A stretch of 64,000 bases of DNA from CBFFRJ01 sp963530515 (GCA_963530515.1 CAUSEC010000030.1:1-64000), one strand, 5' to 3'; counted from the stretch's first letter, positions 32,429-41,248 are shown. The notes: generated from the sequence alone by a model not told the origin. Program-made: numbers and translations.

Positions 32429-33160
32429 TCACCCTTCAGGTGGAAACGGCGGCAACTGGCGGAAGGTATTGAGCAAACCTTCTGACCAGGCTTTGCGAAT
32501 GCCCATAAAATAGGCATCGTTTTCGGTGATGCGGCGCTGTTCGCCAGGATCAAAGCTGTTGGCGCGATAAATCATGACGTCCAGCGGCATGCCCACCGAT
32601 AAATTACTGCGCAACGTGGAATCAATCGAGATCAGCGCGCAGCACATAGCCTGCTCCAGCGGCGTATCCACCGTCAATACCCTGTCAATAATCGGCTTAC
32701 CGTATTTGCTCTCGCCAATCTGGAAATAGGGTGTGTCCTGGGTGGACTCGATAAAGTTGCCTTCCGGGTAGATGTGAAAAAGACGCGGGGGTTCGTTGCC
32801 AATCTGGCCGCCAATCAACAGATTGCAGCCAAAAATGTTGCTGCTGTTTTGTTGTGAGGCGCTGTCGCGATGAATGACTTCTCGCACCGTTTCCCCGACA
32901 AGGGTGGCAGCATCGTACAGCGTTTCGACCTGCAACAAATTCGGCGTGTGCTGGCTCTGAATGCGGGTGGTCAGCAGGCTGATAATGCTCTGTGTGGTGG
33001 CCAGATTACCCGCCGACTGTATGACCAGCACCCGCTCCCCTTCACGCTGAAATACGTGGAGCTTTTTGAAGGTGGCGATATGATCAACCCCCGCATTGGT
33101 GCGGGAGTCGGAAGCAAAGACCAGCCCGTCAGTCAGACGCATGGCCACACAGTAAGTCAT
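32429..33160 (-). CDS. Anbu proteasome-like peptidase (bacterial proteasome homologue)
   Basis: This 243-residue protein has the proteasome beta-subunit fold of the Anbu family. After removal of the first Met, Thr2 in MTYCVAMRL would be the N-terminal nucleophile. The partner Asp is in GLVFASDSRTNAG and a Lys in HIATFKKLHVF, as in other Ntn hydrolases. Known Anbu proteins assemble into open helical or lock-washer rings. The neighbours are the usual companions: a transglutaminase-like protein, an alpha-E protein and an ATP-grasp ligase-like protein. The cluster is thought to make and remove a peptide tag or amide conjugate, but its substrate is not known. Confidence 0.92.
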   Translation of the reverse strand: MTYCVAMRLTDGLVFASDSRTNAGVDHIATFKKLHVFQREGERVLVIQSAGNLATTQSIISLLTTRIQSQHTPNLLQVETLYDAATLVGETVREVIHRDSASQQNSSNIFGCNLLIGGQIGNEPPRLFHIYPEGNFIESTQDTPYFQIGESKYGKPIIDRVLTVDTPLEQAMCCALISIDSTLRSNLSVGMPLDVMIYRANSFDPGEQRRITENDAYFMGIRKAWSEGLLNTFRQLPPFPPEG

Positions 33161-33184
33161 TAAAACACCTTAATTAATTACGGT

Positions 33185-34012
33185 TCATTGTTGCTGCTGC
33201 TGTTGCACCTGATGCTGTCGCTCAAACAGGCTCACCTCAGCTTCTGAAAACATCTCTTCAACGCCACCGCCAAAACGGCTGCCCCGAACCGGGCAGGCGT
33301 CGAGGTAGTCCATTCCCACCGCCAGGCATAAATGCTGGTTTAACTGGCAGGTGTTGTTCGTGATATCAAAGCTTTGCCAGCGGCCGTCTATCCAGGCCTG
33401 CGCCCAGGCATGCATCGCCACGTGTTCGGTGTCCCGACTATACACATATCCGCTGACGTAGCGTGCGGGAATTTTTAAGTTGCGACAGCAGGCGAGGAAC
33501 ACATGGGTATGATCCTGACAAACCCCTTTGCCTTTCGCAAAAGCCGCTGCCGCGCTGTCGTGCACCTGTGTGGCGCCCGGCGTGTAGGGCATCTTCAGGC
33601 GCAACTCGGCCATTAGCGTCGCCAGACTGCCGCTTTGATCCTCTTCACGGTAGTAGCGCTGGGCGAACTCACGAATCTGCGCGTCGGCATCGGTTAACGG
33701 CGTGGTGCGCAGGAAGACCAGCGGAGACAACTGCCCGCAGAGATCATCCGCATCCTCTTCTACAGTATCGGCTATCTCCACGACGCCTTGAGCATGAATC
33801 ACAATTTCCTGATGCGGGCTGTCCAGCGTCAGGACGTGCATCAGATTGCCGTATGCGTCGGTGGTGGCCACCGCTGACGCGGGCAACACCAGCGTCCACT
33901 CTTTAATTGTCTGGCGGGCGGAGGTCTGCGGGGTCAGGCGCAAATACTGGGTGCTGAATTTCACTTCTTCATCGTACTGATAATGGGTCAGGTGATTGAT
34001 AGTCAGTTTCAT
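33185..34012 (-). CDS. Transglutaminase-like cysteine peptidase of the Anbu cluster
   Basis: This 275-residue protein has an N-terminal beta-rich domain (TINHLTHYQYDEEVKFSTQYLRLTPQTSARQTIKEW) typical of bacterial transglutaminase-like proteins. The core holds the catalytic triad: Cys in AAAFAKGKGVCQDHTHVFLACCR, His in EHVAMHAWAQAWIDG, and Asp in WQSFDITNN. The C-terminus ends in a run of glutamines. The start overlaps the stop of the upstream alpha-E gene. Peptidase or amide-transfer activity is family-based; cytoplasmic because there is no signal peptide. Confidence 0.9.
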   Translation of the reverse strand: MKLTINHLTHYQYDEEVKFSTQYLRLTPQTSARQTIKEWTLVLPASAVATTDAYGNLMHVLTLDSPHQEIVIHAQGVVEIADTVEEDADDLCGQLSPLVFLRTTPLTDADAQIREFAQRYYREEDQSGSLATLMAELRLKMPYTPGATQVHDSAAAAFAKGKGVCQDHTHVFLACCRNLKIPARYVSGYVYSRDTEHVAMHAWAQAWIDGRWQSFDITNNTCQLNQHLCLAVGMDYLDACPVRGSRFGGGVEEMFSEAEVSLFERQHQVQQQQQQ

Positions 34013-34938
34013 AGCGCCTCCAGATAAGTCTGGCGGATGCTATCGGCCAGCTCATTAATTTTAGTCAGAAAACGGTTGAGCCAGGCCTGAACATCTTCGG
34101 CCAGCACATTTTCGAGCGAGCCAAAGCGCAGCTCAACGTGCAGCAGATGAGCGAGCCGCAGGGGAACGCGTGCCCGCTCGCTGCCAATCATTTCCAGTTG
34201 CTGGACTAAATCTTCCACGCAGGCGTGCAGGGAGCGCGGCACATCATTGCGGAACACCAGTAGCTCAGTGACGGTTTCCCGGCTCATTGGCTGGCGATAA
34301 ATGCTGTGGTAGGCCTCGCGGGCGCTCACCGCACGCAGCAGGGTGTCAAGGCGGTAATACTCGCGTACCGGGTCGGGATCGTTGCTCAACTGCTGATCTT
34401 TGAGCGCCAGCAACTGAGCAGTCGCAAACGCACGTTCAATCAGGGTGCCGATGCGAATAAAGCACTGAGCATCGTTGCGCAGCAGGGTGCCGAACATGGC
34501 ACCACGGAACAGGTGCGCGCGCTCTTTGACCCAGTCAAAAAAGGCATCGATGCCGATTTTGTCCACGCCGGTCTGGCGCAGGTTGCGGATGTCGATGCGG
34601 GTGGTGTTGATGCACTCCCACACCTCTGAGGAGAGGCTGCCGCGCACGGCGTGGGCATTGTTCCACGCCATCTCAATACAGCTAAAAATGCTGCTGGGGT
34701 TGTTACTGTCGAGGGCAAAGAAGTTGAGCAGGTTGTTCATGCTGAACCGGGCATAGCGCTCCTGAAACAGGTCGTGCCCGAAGGTCAGGTTCAGGGGGAG
34801 GGCTAAATCATGCTGTTGCTGGCTATGGCGCGGCATCATCGACAATTTATAGGTCACGTCGAGGACGCGGGCAAAGCTCTCTGCCCGTTCCAGATAACGG
34901 GCCATCCAGTACAGTTCGCTGGCGGTGCGGCTTAACAT
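34009..34938 (-). CDS. Alpha-E domain protein of the Anbu cluster
   Basis: This 309-residue all-helical protein begins with LSRTASELYWMARYLERAESFARVLDVTYKLSMMP, the signature start of the alpha-E family. It has no recognised catalytic residues and may be a partner or scaffold of the ATP-grasp protein. It overlaps its neighbours on both sides (TAATG with the ATP-grasp stop, ATGA with the transglutaminase start), so the three genes are translated from one transcript in tight coupling. Confidence 0.9.
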   Translation of the reverse strand: MLSRTASELYWMARYLERAESFARVLDVTYKLSMMPRHSQQQHDLALPLNLTFGHDLFQERYARFSMNNLLNFFALDSNNPSSIFSCIEMAWNNAHAVRGSLSSEVWECINTTRIDIRNLRQTGVDKIGIDAFFDWVKERAHLFRGAMFGTLLRNDAQCFIRIGTLIERAFATAQLLALKDQQLSNDPDPVREYYRLDTLLRAVSAREAYHSIYRQPMSRETVTELLVFRNDVPRSLHACVEDLVQQLEMIGSERARVPLRLAHLLHVELRFGSLENVLAEDVQAWLNRFLTKINELADSIRQTYLEAL

Positions 34939-36371
34939 TATTCGTCCTCCTCCATGACCCAGGTGTCTTTTGTGCCACCCCCTTGCGAGGAGTTCACGAC
35001 CAGTGAGCCTTCCGTTAGCGCCACGCGCGTCAGCCCACCGGGCACCAGTCTTATCTCTTCACCGAACAGGGCAAAGGGCCGTAGATCGATATGGCGCGGG
35101 GCCAGACCCTCTTCCACAAACGTAGGGCAGGTTGAGAGGGCCAGCGTGTTTTGCGCAATATAGTTGCCGGGATTTGCCAGCAGCCGCAGACGGAAGTCTT
35201 CGATTTGCGCCTGCGTTGAGCGAGGGCCGACCAGCATGCCGTAGCCTCCAGCGCCGTGAACCTCTTTCACCACCATTTCGTCCAGATGGGTCAGCACGTA
35301 GCGCAAATCCTCCGCCTTGCGACACTGCCAGGTGGGGATGTTGCCAAGAATCGGCTCTTCGGAGAGGTAAAAACGGATCATGTCCGGCACATACGGGTAG
35401 ATGGATTTGTCATCTGCCACGCCGGTGCCGATAGCATTGGCCAGCACTACGCCGCCTGCGCGATAGACAGAAAGCAGCCCCGGCACGCCCAGCATGGAAT
35501 CGGCACGAAACGCCAGCGGGTCGAGGAAGGCATCATCAAGCCGGCGGTAAATCACGTCCACCCGGCACGGCCCTTCGGTGGTGCGCATATACACGCCCCC
35601 CTCTTTGACGAACAGATCCGCGCTTTCGACCAGCTCCACCCCCATCTGCTGGGCCAGGAAGCTATGTTCAAAATAGGCGCTGTTAAAACGCCCCGGCGTC
35701 AGCACGACCACGCAGGGATCGTCAACGTAAGTGCTTTCACGCAGGGTTTGCAGCAGGTAGCTCGGGTAGCGCTCGACCGGGGCAATATGCGAGCTGGCGA
35801 ACAGATCAGGATACAGCCGCATCATCATCTTGCGGTTTTCCAGCATATAGGAGACGCCGGACGGGGTGCGCAGGTTGTCCTCCAGCACGTAGTAGTGCCC
35901 GTCGCTGTCGCGCACCATATCAATGCCGGTGATGTGGGCGTAAATGTTGTTGTGCAAATCCACGCCTTGCATACAGGGCTGATATTGCTCATTAGCGAGC
36001 ACTTGCTCACGTGGGATGATCCCGGCGTTGAGAATGTGCTGCTGATGATAGATATCGTAAAGGAAAGCGTTGAGGGCTTTGACGCGCTGGCGAATGCCCA
36101 AATCAAGCATGCGCCATTCATGGGCCGGGATAATGCGGGGGACGCTGTCAAAGGGGATCAGACGCTCCGTTCCGCCTTCTTCCCCGTATACGTTAAAGGT
36201 AATGCCCACCCGATGAAACAGCAGTTCGGCCTGCTCCTTCTTCTGGCGGATGGCATGCTGGTCGGTTTTTTGCAGCCAGTGCCACCAGGCGTCATAGTGC
36301 TGGCGTTGCGTGCCGTCTACGGTGAGCATCTCATCGTAGTAAGGCGCGGTCGGAAGCGTCATTTTTATCAT
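34938..36371 (-). CDS. Circularly permuted ATP-grasp protein of the Anbu cluster
   Basis: This 477-residue protein belongs to the circularly permuted ATP-grasp type 2 family. Conserved blocks are RLIPFDSVPRIIPAHEWRMLDLGIRQRVKALNAFL, GIDMVRDSDGHYYVLEDNLRTPSGVSYMLENR and VKEVHGAGGYGMLVGP. The Glu-Asp-Asn in the second block would bind ATP-magnesium. ATP-grasp enzymes form amide bonds through acyl phosphates, so this is the predicted ligase of the Anbu cluster. The start at 36371 is chosen for the AGGGG upstream; three other in-frame ATGs lie within 40 bases. It is the first gene of the operon. Confidence 0.9.
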   Translation of the reverse strand: MIKMTLPTAPYYDEMLTVDGTQRQHYDAWWHWLQKTDQHAIRQKKEQAELLFHRVGITFNVYGEEGGTERLIPFDSVPRIIPAHEWRMLDLGIRQRVKALNAFLYDIYHQQHILNAGIIPREQVLANEQYQPCMQGVDLHNNIYAHITGIDMVRDSDGHYYVLEDNLRTPSGVSYMLENRKMMMRLYPDLFASSHIAPVERYPSYLLQTLRESTYVDDPCVVVLTPGRFNSAYFEHSFLAQQMGVELVESADLFVKEGGVYMRTTEGPCRVDVIYRRLDDAFLDPLAFRADSMLGVPGLLSVYRAGGVVLANAIGTGVADDKSIYPYVPDMIRFYLSEEPILGNIPTWQCRKAEDLRYVLTHLDEMVVKEVHGAGGYGMLVGPRSTQAQIEDFRLRLLANPGNYIAQNTLALSTCPTFVEEGLAPRHIDLRPFALFGEEIRLVPGGLTRVALTEGSLVVNSSQGGGTKDTWVMEEDE

Positions 36372-36616
36372 TGTCATCCCCTGCATTCCGTTTGATGAAG
36401 ATAGTGTCAAAATGCAGAAACCATGCCAGCGCCCCCTAAGCCCGGCTTTTCAGGCTTTGGGCTGCCGGTTCGCACCATTTTGAGGAAAACTGTCAGTAAG
36501 TACGCACCAACATGGCGTGAAAAGCGCTGAAAAGGTGTGGTGAGGGTGCAAGTGTAAAGAGGGCTGCACCACCGATGTGGATGGCAAAATAAAAGGGCCT
36601 TCGTCCAGCTCCCTTA

Positions 36617-36639
36617 AAGGTGTAAAATTTAGGCATCTT
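36617..36639. promoter_or_regulatory. NsrR-like operator in front of ygbA
   Basis: The 23-base stretch has the 11-1-11 dyad arrangement of NsrR sites: left half AAGGTGTAAAA, centre T, right half TTAGGCATCTT. The right half reads AAGATGC on the other strand, as in the consensus. It ends a few bases before the ygbA ribosome site. E. coli ygbA is a known NsrR target, which supports the call. Confidence 0.65.
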
Positions 36640-36652
36640 TAAGGAGGGAATG

Positions 36653-37048
36653 ATGACAGGCAAACGCATTAGCCGCGAAAAACTGACAATCCATAAAATG
36701 ATTGTGCTTTACCAGCAGCAAAATCCGCTGGCGGTACAGGATGATGCGCATTATCAGGCGCTGAATGACTATGCCGACAAGCGACTGGATAAGTGTGTGT
36801 TTGGTGAGGAAAAACCGGCCTGCAAGCAGTGCCCGGTTCACTGTTATCAGCCCGCAAAACGGGAAGAGATGAAACAAATTATGCGCTGGGCCGGGCCACG
36901 CATGTTGTGGCGACACCCGATTCTGACGATTCGCCACCTTATTGATGACCGCCGCCCGGTGCCGGAACTGCCAGAGAAGTATCGGCCGAAGAAAGAAAAC
37001 GCCGTGGCGGGCACGGCGTCTGACAAACTTAAGCGCGAGTCGCGATAA
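36653..37048 (+). CDS. ygbA: YgbA, NO-stimulated promoter family protein
   Basis: This 131-residue protein belongs to the nitrous oxide-stimulated promoter family (KLTIHKMIVLYQQQN; DKCVFGEEKPACKQCPVHCYQPAKREEMKQIMRWAGPRMLWRHP). The cluster CxxxxxxxxCxxCxxxC suggests metal or iron-sulfur binding. YgbA is controlled by NsrR in E. coli and helps recovery from nitrosative stress. The ATG at 36653 has AAGGAGG at a good distance; another ATG is three bases earlier. It converges with the molbindin gene and overlaps it by 20 bases. Confidence 0.88.
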   Translation: MTGKRISREKLTIHKMIVLYQQQNPLAVQDDAHYQALNDYADKRLDKCVFGEEKPACKQCPVHCYQPAKREEMKQIMRWAGPRMLWRHPILTIRHLIDDRRPVPELPEKYRPKKENAVAGTASDKLKRESR

Positions 37049-37457
37049 GAATCGAAGAAGCTTTAATCAGGGCAATAATACGTTTGCCTGCCGCAAGCCC
37101 GAGTTCTTCGCAGCTTTCGTTGGTAATAACCGCGACGACCTCAAAACCTGCATCTGTTTTCACATGCACCGTGGCGTTGACCGCACCTTCTTTTACCGCA
37201 CTCACCGCACCGGCAAACTGATTACGGGCGGAGAATTTCAGGCCGCAGTCTTCGGTTGCCAGCGTCACCCAGGGCGCTTTGATTAGCGCAATGGCTTCCT
37301 TACCCGGTACCAGACCCAGCGCTTCTTTGCTGCTGGAGGTCACGATGGCCACCAGCTTCGCGCCGCCGTCCAGGGTGAGTTCAATTTCATCGTTAACCGC
37401 ACCGTGCGCGGTCGCGCTGACTTTACCTACCAGTTGATTACGTGCTGAAACTGCCAT
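37029..37457 (-). CDS. Molbindin (tandem Mop domain molybdate-binding protein)
   Basis: This 142-residue protein is two Mop domains in tandem: residues about 2-68 (SARNQLVGKVSATAHGAVNDEIELTLDGGAKLVAIVTSSSKEALGLVPGKEAIALIKAPWV) and about 73-140 (SARNQFAGAVSAVKEGAVNATVHVKTDAGFEVVAVITNESCEELGLAAGKRIIALIKASSI). Such proteins bind several molybdate ions in a ring and buffer molybdenum. GGAGG precedes the ATG at 37457. It occupies the place where E. coli has fhlA, next to hypE. That fits supply of molybdenum for FdhF, a molybdoenzyme encoded nearby. Confidence 0.92.
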   Translation of the reverse strand: MAVSARNQLVGKVSATAHGAVNDEIELTLDGGAKLVAIVTSSSKEALGLVPGKEAIALIKAPWVTLATEDCGLKFSARNQFAGAVSAVKEGAVNATVHVKTDAGFEVVAVITNESCEELGLAAGKRIIALIKASSILIATRA

Positions 37458-37589
37458 GTCGCCTCCAGAGTCATGAAAATGAGTTTGCATCATGCAAATC
37501 GTGCAAACAGTAACTCCCTGTTATGAAAGCTACTGTCACTGCTGCGCGCAATGATGCTGGCACTATAGCGCATGCGCGCAAACATGAAA

Positions 37590-38600
37590 TTAACAAATAC
37601 GGGGTAGAGGCTCCGCGTGCGGCAGATCCAGAATGCGTTTTACGCCATACAAACCGGCCAGCCGCACCCCTTTACGCTCCACCACTTCACCGATGACTGC
37701 GGCATCCTGCCCAAGCGGATGTGCCCGCAACTGAGCCAGTACCCGTTCGGCGGACTGACGCTGCACGGCGATAACCAGTTTTCCCTCGTTGGCAAAGTTT
37801 AGCGCTTCCAGCCCCAATATCTCGCAGACGCCGCGCACCGCCTGTTTGAGCGGCAGATCCCGCTCATTAAGCTCAATGCCATAACCGCAGGCGGCCGCAA
37901 ATTCATGGGCCACGGCGTTAACCCCCCCTCGGGTGGCGTCACGCAGCGCTTTCACGCCAGGGATATCTCGCAGCGTCTGAATCAACGGGGTGAGCACGGC
38001 ACAATCGCTGACCAGCTCGCCGTCAAGGCCCAGCTGCTCGCGCAGGTTCAGAATAGTGGCACCGTGGTCACCCAGGGTGCCACTGACCAGCAGCACATCG
38101 CCGGCTTCAAGGGTCCTGGCACCCCAATGAATGTCTGCCGGGATCGTGCCGAGGCCCGCGGTATTGATAAAGAGCTTATCGGCGGCACCCCGCTGCACCA
38201 CTTTGGTATCGCCGGTGACAATGGCGATGTTGGCGTGACGGGCTGTCTCGGCCATGCTGGTGACGACGGCCTGCAGGGTGTCCATCGGCAGGCCCTCTTC
38301 GAGAATAAACCCGCAGGAGAGATAGCGCGGAATTGCCCCACTGACGGCGATGTCATTTGCGGTTCCGCAGACTGAGAGTTTGCCGATGTTGCCGCCGGGG
38401 AAAAACAGCGGATCGATGACGTAGCTGTCGGTCGAGAACGCCAGCCTGTCACCGCTGGCCGTGAGGGTGCTCAGGCTGATACGTGCCTGATCCTCTTGCT
38501 CACTCAACCACGGGTTAGCGAACGCCTCCATAAAGAGCTGATTGATCAGCTGCTGCATTGCCTGACCGCCGCTGCCATGCGCCAGTTGTACTTCTTTCAT
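37590..38600 (-). CDS. hypE: Hydrogenase maturation protein HypE
   Basis: This 336-residue enzyme dehydrates the carbamoylated C-terminal cysteine to a thiocyanate that becomes the cyanide ligand of the [NiFe] centre. The AIR-synthase-like fold is evident (AHGSGGQAMQQLINQLFMEAF; VSGTLGDHGATILNLREQLG; DATRGGVNAVAHEFAAACG). The C-terminus ends in the required PRIC motif. The start overlaps the hypD stop (ATGA). It is the last gene of hypABCDE; the usual following gene fhlA is not there. Confidence 0.95.
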   Translation of the reverse strand: MKEVQLAHGSGGQAMQQLINQLFMEAFANPWLSEQEDQARISLSTLTASGDRLAFSTDSYVIDPLFFPGGNIGKLSVCGTANDIAVSGAIPRYLSCGFILEEGLPMDTLQAVVTSMAETARHANIAIVTGDTKVVQRGAADKLFINTAGLGTIPADIHWGARTLEAGDVLLVSGTLGDHGATILNLREQLGLDGELVSDCAVLTPLIQTLRDIPGVKALRDATRGGVNAVAHEFAAACGYGIELNERDLPLKQAVRGVCEILGLEALNFANEGKLVIAVQRQSAERVLAQLRAHPLGQDAAVIGEVVERKGVRLAGLYGVKRILDLPHAEPLPRIC

Positions 38601-39718
38601 ACTTCGCACTCCTGAGCACGGTATTGATACCAGGCAGCACAGGCTCCTTCAGAGGAGACCATGAGCGCACCAAAGGCGGTTTGTGGATTACAGGTGTTAC
38701 CGAAAAGCGGGCACTGATGCGGCTTGCATTTGCCGGTGAGCACGTCGCCGCAGCGGGCACGCGGGTCGTCGCAGGTCTGCTGGGGGGCGGGCTGGAAATG
38801 GGCTTCGGCGTCAAAGCGCTGATAAGGGGCCGTTAAGCGCACGCCGGAATCGTCAATCATGCCCAGTCCACGCCATTCGCTGTCGCCCTGTACCTCAAAG
38901 ACGTCAGCAATGGCCGCCTGTGCCAGCCGGTTGCCCTCGTCCGGCACCACGCGGCGATACTGGTTTTCAATCTGATGGCGGGCCGCAATTTTTTGCTCCA
39001 CCAGCATGATGACGCCCTGAAGCAGATCCAGCGGCTCGAATCCCGCGACCACCAGCGGACGATGATGCTCCTCGGCGATAAAACCGTAAGCATCGGTGCC
39101 AATCACCATGCTGACGTGGCCCGGTGCCAGCAGGGCGTCAATGCCGTTGTCCGGCTGTTCCAGCAGGCTGCGCAGGGTCGGGATAAGCGTGATGTGCTGG
39201 CAGAAAAAATAGAAATTCGTGACGTCATGCAGCTTTGCCTGCTGCAAGGTAATGGCGGTGGCGGGCATGGTGGTTTCAAAGCCGAGGCCAAAAAAGACCA
39301 CCTTACGCGCCGGGTTCTGCTGCGCCAGGGTGAGGGCATCCAGCGGCGAGTAAACGATACGAACATCGGCTCCCCGCGCTTTCGCCTGCAGCAGCGAGCC
39401 GTTTTTCCCCGGCACGCGCATGGCATCGCCGAAGGTGCAGAAAATCACCTCCGGGTGGCTGGCAATCTCCACGCAGGTATCGATGCGGCCCATCGGCAGG
39501 ACGCAGACCGGGCAGCCTGGCCCATGGATAAACTCAATGTTTTCCGGCAGGAGCTGGTCGAGGCCGAATTTGAAAATGGCGTGGGTATGGCCGCCGCACA
39601 CCTCCATCACCCGCAGCGGTTTTTTTGCGCTGTAGCTCAGAAGCTTTGCCCTTTCGCCCAGGCGTGCAATCAACTGCATGACCTGCTCAGGCGCGCGGTA
39701 TTCATCAACAAAACGCAT
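38597..39718 (-). CDS. hypD: Hydrogenase maturation protein HypD
   Basis: This 373-residue iron-sulfur protein is the scaffold where, with HypC, the Fe(CN)2CO group is built. Cysteine motifs are CGGHTHAIFKFGLDQ, GPGCPVCVLP and the C-terminal 4Fe-4S set (DPRARCGDVLTGKCKPHQCPLFGNTCNP). These are the conserved HypD signatures. The start overlaps the hypC stop as TAATG and its end overlaps hypE, so the operon is tightly coupled. Confidence 0.95.
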   Translation of the reverse strand: MRFVDEYRAPEQVMQLIARLGERAKLLSYSAKKPLRVMEVCGGHTHAIFKFGLDQLLPENIEFIHGPGCPVCVLPMGRIDTCVEIASHPEVIFCTFGDAMRVPGKNGSLLQAKARGADVRIVYSPLDALTLAQQNPARKVVFFGLGFETTMPATAITLQQAKLHDVTNFYFFCQHITLIPTLRSLLEQPDNGIDALLAPGHVSMVIGTDAYGFIAEEHHRPLVVAGFEPLDLLQGVIMLVEQKIAARHQIENQYRRVVPDEGNRLAQAAIADVFEVQGDSEWRGLGMIDDSGVRLTAPYQRFDAEAHFQPAPQQTCDDPRARCGDVLTGKCKPHQCPLFGNTCNPQTAFGALMVSSEGACAAWYQYRAQECEV

Positions 39719-39990
39719 TATCGCTCCTCACCAAACAGCAGCGCGCCAACGTCAGGCTCGACGTCGTACATATTCTGCAGGGCGGCCAGTGTCTCTCTGG
39801 CTTCCTCTTCGTTAATCACGCTCATGGCAAAACCCACGTGCACCAGCACCCACTGACCAAGCCGCGACTGCCCGGAGTCGTCCTCACTGCCCACCAGCGT
39901 TAAATCGACATCACGCTGAATGCCGCAGACATCCACTTTGGCCTGATGACCGTCAATGGCACTGATCTGCCCCGGAACGCCTATGCACAT
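39718..39990 (-). CDS. hypC: Hydrogenase maturation chaperone HypC
   Basis: This 90-residue chaperone has the essential N-terminal MCIGVPGQ motif, whose Cys2 binds the iron during delivery to the hydrogenase large-subunit precursor. The body (IDGHQAKVDVCGIQRDVDLTLVG; WVLVHVGFAMSVINEEEA) is the HypC/HupF OB fold. The start lies inside the last codons of hypB. Hydrogenase-3 uses HypC specifically, while HybG serves others, so its retention without the hyc structural genes is noteworthy. Confidence 0.95.
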   Translation of the reverse strand: MCIGVPGQISAIDGHQAKVDVCGIQRDVDLTLVGSEDDSGQSRLGQWVLVHVGFAMSVINEEEARETLAALQNMYDVEPDVGALLFGEER

Positions 39991-40853
39991 CGTTGTGCCT
40001 CCAGCCAGTTCAGCCATGTGTCCATGCCTTCTCCGCTGGTGGCGGAAATCAGAATGATGTCGATGGCCGGGTTCACTTCCCGTGCATACGCGAGGCATTT
40101 TTCGACGTCGAATTTCAGGTAAGGCAACAGGTCAATTTTGTTGAGCAGCATCAGGGAGGCGGCAGCGAACATATGCGGGTATTTGAGCGGCTTATCTTCC
40201 CCTTCAGTCACTGACAGCACCGCGACTTTGTGGCGCTCGCCGAGATCAAAACTGGCCGGGCAGACCAGGTTACCGACGTTTTCGATAAACAGAATGCCGT
40301 TGTCAGCAAGCGGCAGGCGCGGTGCGGCGTCGGCAATCATTTGTGCATCGAGATGGCAGCCCTTACCGGTGTTGACCTGAATGGCGGGGGTGCCCGTCTC
40401 GCGAATACGGGCCGCATCGTTGACGGTTTGCTGATCGCCTTCAATCACGGCACAGGGCACCCGCGCGTTGAGACGCATCAGGGTTTCCGTCAGCAGCGTG
40501 GTTTTACCCGATCCAGGGCTTGAAACCAGATTCAGCGCCAACTGGTGTTTCGCGGCAAAACGCGCACGGTTGCGGGCGGCTATCTGGTTATTTTTCTCCA
40601 GGACGTTGATTTCGACTTCCAGCATCCGGCGCTGGCTCATGCCTGGCGCGTGGGTTCCGGCCTCGCCGTGCCCGTAATGCAGGTCACCCTGATCAAGGGT
40701 GGTCGGATTGAACGCCTCAGTCCGGATCCCGGTAATGCTGATGGCTGGGCGGCTTGCAGGGGCAAAGGGCGCACTGCGAAACGCGGAATGGGGATGATGC
40801 TCATCGCCCTCAATGTAGAGATTGCCGTCCTGACAACCACAGGTTGTACACAT
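39981..40853 (-). CDS. hypB: Hydrogenase nickel-insertion GTPase HypB
   Basis: This 290-residue SIMIBI GTPase delivers nickel with HypA. It starts with the high-affinity nickel site MCTTCGCQDG. The P-loop is NLVSSPGSGKTTLL, Switch regions follow (IEGDQQTVNDAARI; GCHLDAQMI), and base recognition is LLNKIDL. A short His-containing stretch at about 15-25 and 63-68 may store nickel but there is no long polyhistidine. hypA lies three bases upstream. Confidence 0.95.
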   Translation of the reverse strand: MCTTCGCQDGNLYIEGDEHHPHSAFRSAPFAPASRPAISITGIRTEAFNPTTLDQGDLHYGHGEAGTHAPGMSQRRMLEVEINVLEKNNQIAARNRARFAAKHQLALNLVSSPGSGKTTLLTETLMRLNARVPCAVIEGDQQTVNDAARIRETGTPAIQVNTGKGCHLDAQMIADAAPRLPLADNGILFIENVGNLVCPASFDLGERHKVAVLSVTEGEDKPLKYPHMFAAASLMLLNKIDLLPYLKFDVEKCLAYAREVNPAIDIILISATSGEGMDTWLNWLEAQRCA

Positions 40854-40856
40854 TGC

Positions 40857-41204
40857 TCACTCCTCAATTTCCAGCCGTTGGATCTGCATGCCGTCGTCAG
40901 CGACGATGTGCAGAGTGTCGCTGTTGCATTGTGGGCAGCGGCGCACGTGCTGGCTCAGTAATGTCACGTAGTGCTGGCATGTCTCACACCAGCACTCCGC
41001 CTGTTGTTCTTCGATGTGCAGTCTACAGCCCTCGGCGAGGGTGCCGCGGCAGACCAGATCAAAACAAAACGTTAATGCCGCAGGTTCTACACAGGAAAAT
41101 GCGCCAACTTTGATCCAGACCTCAGTGACCCGCCGGGCGGCATGTTGCGCGGCCTGCTGTTCAATAATCTCCAGCGCACGCTGGCACAGCGTAATTTCAT
41201 GCAT
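40857..41204 (-). CDS. hypA: Hydrogenase nickel-insertion chaperone HypA
   Basis: This 115-residue metallochaperone starts MHEITLCQRALEII, where His2 and its neighbours bind nickel. A structural zinc site is formed by CWCETCQHYV and RCPQCNSD. It delivers nickel to hydrogenase-3 precursors with HypB. It is the first gene of hypABCDE and is preceded by a good ribosome site and by a near-consensus sigma-54 promoter at 41233-41248. Confidence 0.95.
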   Translation of the reverse strand: MHEITLCQRALEIIEQQAAQHAARRVTEVWIKVGAFSCVEPAALTFCFDLVCRGTLAEGCRLHIEEQQAECWCETCQHYVTLLSQHVRRCPQCNSDTLHIVADDGMQIQRLEIEE

Positions 41205-41232
41205 ACTGCCTCCTCATCTATCGGGCGCGTGT

Positions 41233-41248
41233 TGCAATAACGGTGCCA
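41233..41248 (-). promoter_or_regulatory. Sigma-54 promoter of the hyp operon
   Basis: On the minus strand the sequence is TGGCACCGTTATTGCA, with the GG-N10-GC arrangement and consensus -24 (TGGCAC) and -12 (TTGCA) elements. It lies about 30 bases upstream of the hypA start. In E. coli the hypA promoter is sigma-54 dependent and activated by FhlA, whose gene is absent from its usual place here. Confidence 0.88.

Noticed and set aside
35256..36395. 379-codon plus-strand reading frame opposite the ATP-grasp gene
   Set aside because: It lies wholly antisense to a well-conserved Anbu-cluster gene, and its translation shows no domain pattern.
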